This document shows positions 1-7,249 of a DNA stretch of 10,464 bases, piece by piece (the first letter of the stretch is position 1; every line of letters starts with the position of its first letter). A program made the translations under genes and the position numbers. The notes under the pieces were generated by a model that searched no databases, had not been told where the DNA came from, and worked only from the letters and a program-made list of their open reading frames with translations. The DNA is taken from the NCBI GenBank assembly GCA_955651875.1, contig CATPAP010000202.1, positions 1 to 10,464 on the forward strand. The letters are read 5' to 3'. Source of the DNA: Candidatus Dormiibacterota bacterium. Its GTDB lineage: Bacteria; Chloroflexota; Dormibacteria; Aeolococcales; Aeolococcaceae.

Positions 1-1147
1 CGGCCAGCACGAACGCCACCGTCGGCACGAGCACCAGGAGGGGTCGCCGCATGACCCAGGTCGCGAGCCGATGCCAGAAGCCTGGGGCCGTGGGCTTTGG
101 CCGGGGCAGCGGGACACGCCACGCGTTCACCCGAGGACCGAGGATGGCGAGCAACGCCGGGAGGAAGGTGAGCGCGTAGACGACGGCGACCGCGACAACG
201 ATCGCACCCGCGACGCCCAGCGACGACAGGAACGTCCCCTCGAAGAAGAGCATCCCCGATAGGCCGATGGCCACGGTCACGCCCGAGAACACGACCGCGC
301 GTCCGGCCGTGGCCATCGCCCGCGCGAGAGCGTCCTCTCGCGCCGCGCCGCGCGCGAGCTCCTCGCGGAAGCGGGCGACGATGAAGAGCGAATAGTCGAT
401 CGCCGTCCCGAGGCCGATGAGCGTCACGATGTTCAGCGCGTACGTGGAGATGTCGGTGACGTGGGCGAGCAACAACGCCGCGCCAACTCCACCGGTGACG
501 GAGAGCAGCCCGATCGCCAGACAGACGAGCGCTCCGACGCCGGTGCCGAAAACGATGAGCAGGAGGATGAGCGCGACCACCGAGGAACCAACCTCTGCCT
601 TGGCGAGGTCTGCGGCGAGCAGGCTGTCGAAGTCAAATGCGAGCGGAACGTCGCCCGTTGCGGTCACGCTCAGCTGCGCAGGCGCACGGACCTCGCTGCG
701 CATGTCGCCGAACTGCTTGCGTGCGGCGGTGAAGTCGATGTTCAGCGAGACGACGGCGAGGAGCCTGTGCCCGTCGCTCGACACCAACTGCGGAGCAATT
801 GTCGCGGGCGCTGTGTATGGCGTCTGGATACGCGCAACACGGCCGTCGGCGGCCAGCGGGGCAAGCGCCTCCTTCACCTCCCGCTCGAAGAGCGGATCGC
901 TGGTCGCGCGACGGCTGTCGCCGAGGATGAGCGTGAAGTTCACGCCACTCGCCGGCAGCTGGTTCGACATCAGCGAGAAACCGCGACCGGACTCGAAGTC
1001 GAAGGTGTTGGCATTCTGCGGTTCTCCGCCGGTCGCGATGGCGATCAGCGAGAGCACGAAACCGACCAGCGAGAGCGCGATTGTGGCGCGGCGGTGTCCG
1101 TACACAAAGCGCCCCCAGCGATGCACGCGCCGAGTATATCCGCGCAT
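1..1147 (-). CDS. MMPL/RND-family transporter, N-terminal part (3' end outside window)
   Basis: Putative inner-membrane exporter of the MMPL branch of the RND superfamily. Relatives move lipids or hydrophobic compounds using the proton gradient; the substrate here is unknown. The 382 codons visible show a basic N-terminus, a first membrane helix at about residues 22-40 (ATIALSLVGFVLSLIAIA), a large outer loop at about 41-188, and then a block of hydrophobic helices at about 189-230, 236-258, 286-303 and 308-335. The family hallmark GLGTAIDYSLFIVARF lies at about 245-260 and includes the conserved DYS (251-253), where the Asp is thought to relay protons. A further helix begins at about 369 and the gene leaves the window. 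Full-length members have about 700-800 residues, so roughly half is present. The ATG at 1147 is chosen because GGAG lies 8 bases upstream; an in-frame GTG at 1156 is possible. It diverges from the small phosphoacceptor gene at 1226 with 78 bases between them. Confidence 0.9.
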   Translation of the reverse strand, partial: MRGYTRRVHRWGRFVYGHRRATIALSLVGFVLSLIAIATGGEPQNANTFDFESGRGFSLMSNQLPASGVNFTLILGDSRRATSDPLFEREVKEALAPLAADGRVARIQTPYTAPATIAPQLVSSDGHRLLAVVSLNIDFTAARKQFGDMRSEVRAPAQLSVTATGDVPLAFDFDSLLAADLAKAEVGSSVVALILLLIVFGTGVGALVCLAIGLLSVTGGVGAALLLAHVTDISTYALNIVTLIGLGTAIDYSLFIVARFREELARGAAREDALARAMATAGRAVVFSGVTVAIGLSGMLFFEGTFLSSLGVAGAIVVAVAVVYALTFLPALLAILGPRVNAWRVPLPRPKPTAPGFWHRLATWVMRRPLLVLVPTVAFVLA

Positions 1148-1210
1148 CTGCGCCACTCCGCGACACCACGGCCGGCACTACGGAGAATCGGAAGGCAGGT
1201 TGCACACGGC

Positions 1211-1216
1211 TATGAT
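1211..1216 (+). promoter_or_regulatory. Candidate -10 box (TATGAT), possibly giving a leaderless mRNA
   Basis: TATGAT matches the bacterial -10 consensus at five of six positions. It ends 9 bases before the ATG at 1226, so a start site 7-10 bases downstream would fall at or just before the first base of the ORF. I see no convincing -35 hexamer 16-18 bases upstream and no Shine-Dalgarno sequence directly before the ATG. The site lies between two divergent starts (1147 and 1226), where a promoter is expected. The transcription start is inferred. Confidence 0.35.
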
Positions 1217-1225
1217 CACCCGGCC

Positions 1226-1489
1226 ATGGCACATGTCCCCGATCCCCACACCGGGCAGAAGAACGACGACGGCGAGTTCCTCGGCCGGCTGTGCCACGAC
1301 CTGCGCCAACCGCTGGTGGTGGCCGTGGGCTACGTGTCGATGCTCGAGGAGGGGTCGTTCGGCGAGCTGCCCGCCGAGGCGGTCCCGATCCTGCGCACTG
1401 TTGCGGAGCGGTTGGATGCGATCAACGCGATCATCGACGGGATCGCCGCTAACGCCAAGGAGCGGCGGGACGGGCCTGGCTCGGGCTGA
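1226..1489 (+). CDS. Small orphan HisKA-type phosphoacceptor (DHp) protein without ATPase domain
   Basis: An 87-residue protein that is almost only a histidine-kinase dimerisation/phosphoacceptor domain. Residues 22-30 (LCHDLRQPL) match the H-box pattern, with His24 the likely phosphoacceptor followed by acidic-hydrophobic-basic and Pro-Leu as in HisKA kinases. A second predicted helix at about 50-75 (PILRTVAERLDAINAIIDGI) would complete the two-helix hairpin. No N, G1 or G2 ATP-binding boxes follow: the stop at 1487-1489 is followed within 50 bases by the end of convergent hemH, so there is no room for a lost HATPase domain. It cannot phosphorylate itself by the usual route. It may accept phosphate from another kinase, or dimerise with one; both ideas are inference. 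The ATG at 1226 has no ribosome binding site but a -10-like TATGAT just upstream, suggesting a leaderless message. The clear H-box argues against a chance ORF. Confidence 0.68.
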   Translation: MAHVPDPHTGQKNDDGEFLGRLCHDLRQPLVVAVGYVSMLEEGSFGELPAEAVPILRTVAERLDAINAIIDGIAANAKERRDGPGSG

Positions 1490-1524
1490 GCTCACGCTGC
1501 TCGACAACGGGTCGCGGACAGGGC

Positions 1525-1553
1525 GCGGCCGCCGTTCAGGCCTCGGCGGCTGC
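1525..1553. other. GC-rich inverted repeat between convergent genes
   Basis: Bases 1525-1534 and 1544-1553 can pair over 10 positions (one G-T when read on the plus strand, one mismatch on the minus strand) around a 9-base loop. The repeat covers the hemH stop codon (1536-1538) and lies 35 bases after the stop of the plus-strand phosphoacceptor gene. Its place at a convergent boundary fits a bidirectional transcription end, but no T-run follows on either strand, so intrinsic termination is not demonstrated. High GC content makes such pairings common by chance. Confidence 0.25.
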
Positions 1554-2501
1554 CAGTTCCCTGTCGACCACCTCGGCGAGCGCGGCGATGAGGCGGGGGC
1601 TCGCGTTGGGCATCGCGATGCGGTGGAATCGAATCCCCGCCGCCGTGGCCTGGGCGGCCGCCGCGACATCGATGTCATAGAGGATCTCGAGGTGGTCGGC
1701 GACGAACTGCACCGGGACGACGAGGACGTCCGTGCTGCCGGTGGCACGCAGTTCGGACAGGATGTCGGTGAGGTCGGGCTTGAGCCACTCCTGCGGAGTG
1801 TGTCCGGCACTTTGGAATGCAAACGTCCAGCTCGCCGGAGCCAGGCCGGCGCGTTCCGCGACAGCGGCGATGGTCTCGTCGATCTGTGCCAGGTACCCCG
1901 GATCTCGCTCGACGACCGGTCGAGGGAGGCTGTGGGCCGTGAAGACCACGGGGAGGTGCGCGCGCGCGGCGGCGTCGAAGCGGTCGAGCGCCTCCGCGAC
2001 GCGCTCCGACAGCGACGCGATCCATGACGGGGTGAGGTGCCATGCACCTGCGAGGTGCACCGGCGTGAGCGGTGCGGCCTCGGCCGCACCCGCGTCGAGC
2101 GCGCGCGCATACCCCGAAAGGATGAGTGGCGAGTACTGCGGGGCCAGCACGACCGCGATCACCCGCTCGGCCCCGCGGCCGATGAGGACGCGGAGCGCCT
2201 CGGCGACCCCGGGCCGCGAGTGCAGCATGCCCGCGCCGACCGCGAATGGACGTTCCCGGTGACGGTCGGCGAGCCGGCGCTCGAGCGCGGCGGCCTGCTC
2301 GAGCGTGATATCGATGAGCGGGGAGCGTCCGATGATGTCGAAGCGGCGGGCGAACTCCGCGACGAGCTCCTCCGACGGCTCGCGGCCGCCCCGAACGCTG
2401 CGCAGGTATGCCGGGACGTCAGCCGACGTCACCGCCGAGCCGAACGTCAGCAGGAGCACCCCGACCGGCGCCCGGGCATCGGCTGTGACGCCCCTGCTCA
2501 C
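1536..2501 (-). CDS. hemH: Ferrochelatase, coproporphyrin-type candidate (HemH/CpfC)
   Basis: Cytoplasmic enzyme that inserts Fe2+ into a porphyrin late in haem synthesis. The 321 residues cover the whole family fold. VVFTAHSLP holds the catalytic His190; FQSAGHTPQEWL lies at 229-240; VADHLEILYDID carries the conserved Glu272. VLAPQYS (118-124) and the RGGREPSEEL segment near 38-46 resemble the Bacillus subtilis enzyme. There is no C-terminal extension with iron-sulfur cysteines. The position corresponding to Tyr13 of the B. subtilis enzyme, which contacts the iron, is Phe20 here (LTFGSA). From similarity to the monofunctional Gram-positive group I infer coproporphyrin III as the natural substrate, but the pathway branch cannot be proved without hemQ or hemY nearby. 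The start is GTG at 2501, which shares GTGA with the hemE stop, giving a 4-base overlap and probable translational coupling. It is the last gene of the leftward train. Confidence 0.93.
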   Translation of the reverse strand: MSRGVTADARAPVGVLLLTFGSAVTSADVPAYLRSVRGGREPSEELVAEFARRFDIIGRSPLIDITLEQAAALERRLADRHRERPFAVGAGMLHSRPGVAEALRVLIGRGAERVIAVVLAPQYSPLILSGYARALDAGAAEAAPLTPVHLAGAWHLTPSWIASLSERVAEALDRFDAAARAHLPVVFTAHSLPRPVVERDPGYLAQIDETIAAVAERAGLAPASWTFAFQSAGHTPQEWLKPDLTDILSELRATGSTDVLVVPVQFVADHLEILYDIDVAAAAQATAAGIRFHRIAMPNASPRLIAALAEVVDRELAAAEA

Positions 2502-3562
2502 GCAGTGACGGCGGTCTGGGCGTGGACCAGCTCGACGATGCGGGCAAGCGTGTCACTGGGAGTGTCCGCGAGAACGCCGTGGCCGAGGTTGAAGATGTGC
2601 CCAGCCCTCCCCCCGGCTTCGGCGAGGACCCGCCGCGTCTCGCGCTCCACGACGGGCCACGGGGCGAGGCAGATGGTGGGATCGAGGTTGCCCTGGATGG
2701 CGTGGTCGCCGATCCGCGCCCACGCTTGGTCCAGCCGCAGCCGCCAGTCAACCGACACGGCGTCCGACCCCGCGCCGGCCATCGCCTCGAGGAGGTGGAC
2801 GGTTGAGGTGCCGAAATGGATGGTCGGAACGGCACCGGCGAGTCCGCCGAAGATGCGCCGGACATAGGGCAGCACGTACTCCCCGTACTCGGCCGCTCCG
2901 AGCGCTCCGATCCACGAGTCGAAGAGCTGCACCGCCTGCACGCCGGCGGCGATCTGCGCGCGGAGGTAGCGGATGGTCACCTCGGTGAGCGTCTCCATGA
3001 GCTCGTGCCACACCGCGGGCTGACCGTACATCAGCGCCTTGCTGCGCGCGAAATCCTTGGTGGGACGGCCCTCGATGAGGTACGACGCCACAGTGAACGG
3101 CGCCCCCGCGAAGCCGAGGACGGCGGTGTGCCCGTCGAGCTCGCCGCGAATGAGACGTATTGCCTCGAAGAGCTCGGGCGTTGCCTCCTCCGCATCGACG
3201 ATGCGCAGTGCGCGCACCGCCGCAGTGTCGCGCACGGGTGCGTGGATGACCGGGCCGAGCCCGGGGTCGATGGAGAACGGCACGCCCATCCCGAAGAGCG
3301 GCAACATGATGTCGGCGTAGAGGACCGCGGCGTCGACGCCGAACTCATGCACCGGCATCAGCGTGACCCGAGCGCACAACTCGGGCGTGCGCGTCATGGT
3401 CAGGATGTCGTAGCGCTCGCGGAGCTCTCGGTACGCAGCCAGGCAGCGGCCCGCCTGGCGCATGAACCACACCGGCGTGCGGTCGACGGGCTGCCGCTGG
3501 GCGGCGGCGAGGAAGCGTGTCGCGCCGGTCATCGCGGCCGGCGCCTCACAAACTGCGGTCAT
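2498..3562 (-). CDS. hemE: Uroporphyrinogen III decarboxylase
   Basis: Removes the four acetate carboxyls of uroporphyrinogen III to give coproporphyrinogen III, in the cytoplasm. The 354 residues are of normal length. The first family signature, PVWFMRQAGR, lies at 30-39, with the substrate-binding arginines. LYADIMLPL follows at 81-89 with the essential Asp84. The second signature begins GFAGAPFTVASYLIEG, and the C-terminal FNLGHGVLADTP is typical. The usual Tyr after MRQAGR is Cys40 here, a small departure. The ATG at 3562 has no clear Shine-Dalgarno sequence; a downstream ATG at 3532 (codon 11) has GAGG 11 bases upstream and could be the true start, since the family core begins after it. 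The 3' end overlaps the hemH start (GTGA), so two haem enzymes are made together. The 5' end lies 73 bases after the malic enzyme stop, an interval filled by a possible 26-codon ORF. Confidence 0.95.
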   Translation of the reverse strand: MTAVCEAPAAMTGATRFLAAAQRQPVDRTPVWFMRQAGRCLAAYRELRERYDILTMTRTPELCARVTLMPVHEFGVDAAVLYADIMLPLFGMGVPFSIDPGLGPVIHAPVRDTAAVRALRIVDAEEATPELFEAIRLIRGELDGHTAVLGFAGAPFTVASYLIEGRPTKDFARSKALMYGQPAVWHELMETLTEVTIRYLRAQIAAGVQAVQLFDSWIGALGAAEYGEYVLPYVRRIFGGLAGAVPTIHFGTSTVHLLEAMAGAGSDAVSVDWRLRLDQAWARIGDHAIQGNLDPTICLAPWPVVERETRRVLAEAGGRAGHIFNLGHGVLADTPSDTLARIVELVHAQTAVTA

Positions 3563-3639
3563 GCTTCGAGGGTAGCGGACGGCGGCGGCGTGCCGGCCTT
3601 TGCCTCGGCGATCGCTCGTACCAGCAGCCGCTCGATCAT
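3559..3639 (-). CDS. Possible 26-residue microprotein linking malic enzyme and hemE
   Basis: A 26-codon ORF (begins MIERLLVRAIAEAKAG, ends PPPSATLEA) fills the gap between the malic enzyme and hemE. Its ATG (3639-3637) shares ATGA with the malic enzyme stop (3638-3636), and its own TGA (3561-3559) shares ATGA with the hemE start (3562-3560). The first 16 residues could form an amphipathic helix; no known family is recognised. There is no Shine-Dalgarno sequence at either start, so translation would depend on re-initiation by ribosomes finishing the gene before it, letting the ORF relay ribosomes from the malic enzyme to hemE. The alternative is chance, because GC-rich gaps are often open in some frame. 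The double exact overlap is the only support, and I treat the gene as tentative. Confidence 0.33.
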   Translation of the reverse strand: MIERLLVRAIAEAKAGTPPPSATLEA

Positions 3640-5093
3640 CCGGTTCGAGGTGGTGCCGCGGAGCCGGTGTGGAGCGGATCGATGAGGTCGGCGAGCGCGT
3701 TGGCCAGCCCGCTGCTGGTTGCCTCAGCGACGACCGCCGCGGCGACCGCTGGCGCCACCGCACGGTTGAAGACGGACGGGATGATGTATTCGGGGTGCAG
3801 GTCGGCCCCGACGGCAGCCGCGATCGCCCGTGCTGCGGCAAGCTTCATCGCGTCGGAGATCTGCCGAGCCCCGCTGTCGAGGAGGCCACGGAAGAAGCCT
3901 GGAAAGCAGAGCACGTTGTTGATCTGGTTGGGGTAATCGCTGCGCCCGGTGGCGATCACCGCGGCGATTCCCTCGATGGCCTCCGGTTGCACCTCCGGGG
4001 TAGGGTTGGCCAGCGCGAAGACGATGGGCAGGTCCGCCATCCGCTTCACGAGCTCGGCATCGAGGAGATCGGCGCCGCTGGTCCCGATGAAGACGTCGGC
4101 GCCTTCGAGCGCTTCCGCGAGCGCGCCATGCACCTTGCGCGGATTGGTGTGCTGCGCGTACCAGCGATGCGATGCGGTCAGCTCGGCGCCATCGTCGTGG
4201 ACGATGCCCTCACGGTCGACCCCGATCACGTCCCCGGCGCCGGCCGCGAGCAGCAGCCGGGTCACAGCCGTGCCCGCAGCGCCGATGCCGAGGCATACCA
4301 CGCGTACGTCCTCGATGCGCTTGCTCACCACCGTCAGCGCGTTGAGCAGAGCGGCGAGCACGACCACGGCCGTGCCGTGCTGGTCGTCGTGAAAGACCGG
4401 GATGTCGAGCAACTCGGAGAGACGCTCCTCGATCTCGAAGCAGCGCGGGCCGGAGATGTCCTCGAGATTGATGCCGCCGAAGGTCGGCGCGACGTTGACC
4501 ACGGTGGCGACGATCTCATCGACGTCCTGGGTGGCCAGGCAGAGGGGGAACGCGTCGACGTTGCCGAACTCCTTGAAGAGCATGGCCTTGCCCTCCATCA
4601 CGGGCAGCGCGGCCTCCGGCCCGAGGTTGCCAAGACCGAGCACAGCGCTGCCGTCGGTGACGATCGCCACACAGTTGCGCTTGATGGTGAGGTTGCGGGC
4701 GCGCGCGTGATCGGCGGCGATGGCGAGGCTGATGCGCGCCACACCAGGCGTGTACACCATGGAGAGATCCTCGCGGGTGCGGATCGGAGTCCGCGCCACC
4801 ACCTCGATCTTGCCGCCGAGGTGCGCCAGGAAGGTTCGATCCGAGTATTCGAGGACCTCGACGCCGGGCACCGTCTTCATCCCCTCGACCAGCTGCTGCG
4901 CGTGGTCGGCGTCTGCGGCGAGGACGGTGACGTCGCGAACGATGGCGCCACGATCCACGCGCACGATGTCCATGCCGCGGATGTCGCCGCCGAGCATGCC
5001 GATCGCAGAGGCGAGCTGGCCGAGCATCCCCGGGCGGTTGACGATCCGGCAGCGCGCCGTGAACCCGAAGCTGGCCGAAGGATGCTGGATCAC
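3636..5093 (-). CDS. Malic enzyme with N-terminal ACT domain (probably NAD-dependent)
   Basis: Catalyses oxidative decarboxylation of malate to pyruvate and CO2 with a divalent metal and NAD(P)+, in the cytoplasm. The 485 residues show an N-terminal ACT domain at about 9-85 (VNRPGMLGQLASAIG, then ALVRD-like and VLEYSDRT segments), which usually binds a small regulatory ligand. The catalytic part follows: YTPGV (114-118), VTDGSAVLGLGNLGP (145-159), EGKAMLFKEFG (167-177) with the probable catalytic Lys169, GGINLEDISGP (206-216) with metal-binding acids, and FHDDQHGTA (234-242). The Rossmann turn is GIGAAG at 269-274, and the end of the active site is ATGRSDYPNQINNVLCFPG (381-399). Coenzyme preference is inferred from the family. 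The GTG start at 5093 shares GTGA with the recQ stop. The stop shares ATGA with a possible 26-codon ORF ahead of hemE. Confidence 0.92.
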   Translation of the reverse strand: MIQHPSASFGFTARCRIVNRPGMLGQLASAIGMLGGDIRGMDIVRVDRGAIVRDVTVLAADADHAQQLVEGMKTVPGVEVLEYSDRTFLAHLGGKIEVVARTPIRTREDLSMVYTPGVARISLAIAADHARARNLTIKRNCVAIVTDGSAVLGLGNLGPEAALPVMEGKAMLFKEFGNVDAFPLCLATQDVDEIVATVVNVAPTFGGINLEDISGPRCFEIEERLSELLDIPVFHDDQHGTAVVVLAALLNALTVVSKRIEDVRVVCLGIGAAGTAVTRLLLAAGAGDVIGVDREGIVHDDGAELTASHRWYAQHTNPRKVHGALAEALEGADVFIGTSGADLLDAELVKRMADLPIVFALANPTPEVQPEAIEGIAAVIATGRSDYPNQINNVLCFPGFFRGLLDSGARQISDAMKLAAARAIAAAVGADLHPEYIIPSVFNRAVAPAVAAAVVAEATSSGLANALADLIDPLHTGSAAPPRTG

Positions 5094-7201
5094 GACGGCT
5101 CCGCCGTCAGCACGCGCAGCACATCGTCCCCGTAGCGCGCCAGCTTGGCCGGTCCGACGCCGGGCACGTCGAGGAGCGCCAGCGAGCTTATTGGGTTGCG
5201 CCGCGCGAGCTCTCGCAGGGTCCGGTCATCGAACACCACGTACGCAGGCACGCCGGCCTCCTGCGACGCCGTGCGACGCCAGACCCGAAGCCTGTCGAAG
5301 CGCTCGCCCGCATCCGGGCCGAGTTGCTCATCCGCGCTCCGTGGACCACCGCGCGCGCCGTGCAGAACGCCGGTCACCTCGACCTCCACCTCGAGGTCAT
5401 CCCGGCCGTCGAGCACAGCGTGGCCCGCCGGCGTCAGCGACAGCACCGGACGCTCGCCGCTGCTGCGCCGCAGGCAACCCTCCTCGATAAGCGCTGCCAG
5501 GAGGTCACGCACACCGTCGGCCGTCCACGTTCGCAGCGACCCGAAGAATGGTGCGTCACGTACCCAGGTGCGCTGCTGGGTCCAGGCGTCGTCCGCACCG
5601 CGCAGCATGGCGGCGAGCCGCGCGGCCCCGAGGTGGCCGTCGAATCGCGCCACGCAGGTGAGTGCGCTCGCGGTGTCGGCGCGGGCCACCGGAACGCGCC
5701 TTCGTGGGGAGAGGCAGTTGTCGCACGACGCGCAGGTTCGCGGCGCGCCGTCCTCGCCGAAGTAGTCGGCGATGCGAGCGTGCCTACAGGCGGTGCTGCG
5801 CGCGTAATCCATCACCTGGTGGAGACGCGCGTAGGCGTGCTCGCGAAGCGCCGACTGCACGTCGAAATCCACAGGGGCTCCCTGCAACCGGGCCACCCCT
5901 CCGTCGCCATGCAGCGCCCCGGCGCGGCGGAGGAGTTCCATGGCCGCGCGCACCAGATGGCGCTCGCGACCGGGAAGGCGGCGGTCCCAGTCATCGAGGT
6001 CCCATGTGCCCGCACGGAGGAGCTCGCGGTATACGTCGCGCACCAGGTCCCGCTCGGGGTACGCTTGCTCGATGAAGAACGCCTGCAGATCGCGGTCGGC
6101 GGGGCTGTACAGCAGGGTGCAGTCGGCGCGCTTGCCGTCGCGCCCCGCGCGGCCGGCCTCCTGGTAGTACTGCTCGATGCTGCCCGGGAAGTCGAGGTGG
6201 ACAACACTGCGGATGTCGGGAAGGTCGATGCCCATGCCGAAGGCCGAGGTGGCAACGACCACGCTGATGCTGCCGTCCACGAAGCCGCCGTGTGCGTGCT
6301 GCCGGTCCGCGGCGTCGAGGTCGCCGTGATACGCCGCTGCGCGCAAGCCATTGTCGCGCAGCAGCTCGGCGATCTCCTCCGTGGCGCGAACGCGACCGCA
6401 GTAGACGATCGCCCGGCCAGCCAGCGTGTGCAGCGCCGCCAGCAACGCGGCGCGCTTCTGCTGCTGTCCCCGGCAGCGCACCACGGCAAGGCGCAGCTCG
6501 GGACGTACGAACCCGGTGACGCGGACCTCCGGGTCGCGCATGCCGAGCGAGCTGACGATGTCCGCGCGCACGCGCGGCGTCGCCGTCGCGGTGAAGGCCC
6601 CGATCGGCGGCCGCCCGCACAGCTCGGCAGCCTCACGCAGGCGGCGGTAGTCCGGACGGAAGTCGTGTCCCCAACTCGAGATGCAATGCGCCTCGTCGAT
6701 GGCGAGCCGGCTGACCTTCAGCAGTCCCACTGCCGCTGTGAACGACGGCACCGCGAAGCGCTCCGGCGTGACGTAGAGGAAGCGAAGCCGGCCGTCTGCG
6801 GCAGCGGTCAGCGCCGCGTCCTGGGTGGCCCGATCAACCTGTGAGTGCAGCGCAGCCGCTTCGATCCCCAGGGAGCGCAGCCGCGCCACCTGGTCGTTCA
6901 TCAGGGCGATGAGCGGTGACACGACAAGCGTGAGCCCAGCGGAGACGATGCCCGGCACCCAGTAGCCGATGCTCTTGCCTGAGCCCGTCGGCGCCACCAA
7001 GAGCAGGTCGCGCCCGGTTTCCGCGGCGGCGACGATCTCCGCCTGGCCGGCCCGGAACGTGCTCAGCCCGAAGACGTCGCGAAGGACGGCGGCCGCGGCG
7101 TCACTGGGCGCGGCAACGACGGTCCCGCCCGCAGCGCCGTCCGATCGCCGGCCAGGGGTGACCCGGCGCGTCTCGAGCGCCGCCGCCACCTCTTCTGCCA
7201 T
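5090..7201 (-). CDS. recQ: ATP-dependent DNA helicase RecQ
   Basis: A 3'-to-5' superfamily 2 helicase that unwinds DNA in recombination and fork repair. All parts of a full RecQ are present in 703 residues. An N-terminal extension of about 33 residues has no recognised function. FGLSTFRAGQ (44-53) precedes Walker A, APTGSGKS (70-77). The Walker B box is DEAH (169-172), followed by the aromatic-rich loop CISSWGHDFRPDY. TATAT is at 204-208. The second RecA domain ends in ATSAFGMGIDLPDIRSVVH and motif VI, QEAGRAGRDG (347-356). Zinc ligands Cys472, Cys490, Cys493 and Cys496 follow, then a winged-helix region (about 505-600) and a C-terminal HRDC domain at about 633-700 with LLDVPGVGPAKL. The ATG at 7201 is preceded only by GGCGGG directly against it, a poor ribosome binding site. 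The gene lies 48 bases after the RAM-protein gene, and its stop overlaps the malic enzyme start, so it appears to lead a coupled operon. Confidence 0.95.
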   Translation of the reverse strand: MAEEVAAALETRRVTPGRRSDGAAGGTVVAAPSDAAAAVLRDVFGLSTFRAGQAEIVAAAETGRDLLLVAPTGSGKSIGYWVPGIVSAGLTLVVSPLIALMNDQVARLRSLGIEAAALHSQVDRATQDAALTAAADGRLRFLYVTPERFAVPSFTAAVGLLKVSRLAIDEAHCISSWGHDFRPDYRRLREAAELCGRPPIGAFTATATPRVRADIVSSLGMRDPEVRVTGFVRPELRLAVVRCRGQQQKRAALLAALHTLAGRAIVYCGRVRATEEIAELLRDNGLRAAAYHGDLDAADRQHAHGGFVDGSISVVVATSAFGMGIDLPDIRSVVHLDFPGSIEQYYQEAGRAGRDGKRADCTLLYSPADRDLQAFFIEQAYPERDLVRDVYRELLRAGTWDLDDWDRRLPGRERHLVRAAMELLRRAGALHGDGGVARLQGAPVDFDVQSALREHAYARLHQVMDYARSTACRHARIADYFGEDGAPRTCASCDNCLSPRRRVPVARADTASALTCVARFDGHLGAARLAAMLRGADDAWTQQRTWVRDAPFFGSLRTWTADGVRDLLAALIEEGCLRRSSGERPVLSLTPAGHAVLDGRDDLEVEVEVTGVLHGARGGPRSADEQLGPDAGERFDRLRVWRRTASQEAGVPAYVVFDDRTLRELARRNPISSLALLDVPGVGPAKLARYGDDVLRVLTAEPS

Positions 7202-7249
7202 CCCGCCGAGCGTATCAGGCCCACGGGGACCGTTCGCGGACGCCGTCGC

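Noticed and set aside
1525..1532. gcggccgc palindrome near the hemH stop as an operator
   Set aside because: A short GC palindrome expected by chance at this base composition; reported only as part of a larger weak inverted repeat.
417..2027. 536-codon plus-strand ORF over the MMPL, phosphoacceptor and hemH region
   Set aside because: It is an antisense or out-of-frame shadow: low-complexity Ser/Arg-rich translation, no family motifs, and it runs across three real genes.
3600..5135. 511-codon plus-strand ORF opposite the malic enzyme
   Set aside because: Open only because of GC-rich codon bias; the minus-strand frame holds every malic enzyme motif and the plus-strand translation resembles no family.
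5324..6844. 506-codon plus-strand ORF opposite recQ
   Set aside because: Shadow of recQ; its His/Arg/Ala-rich translation has no domain pattern, while recQ motifs are complete on the other strand.
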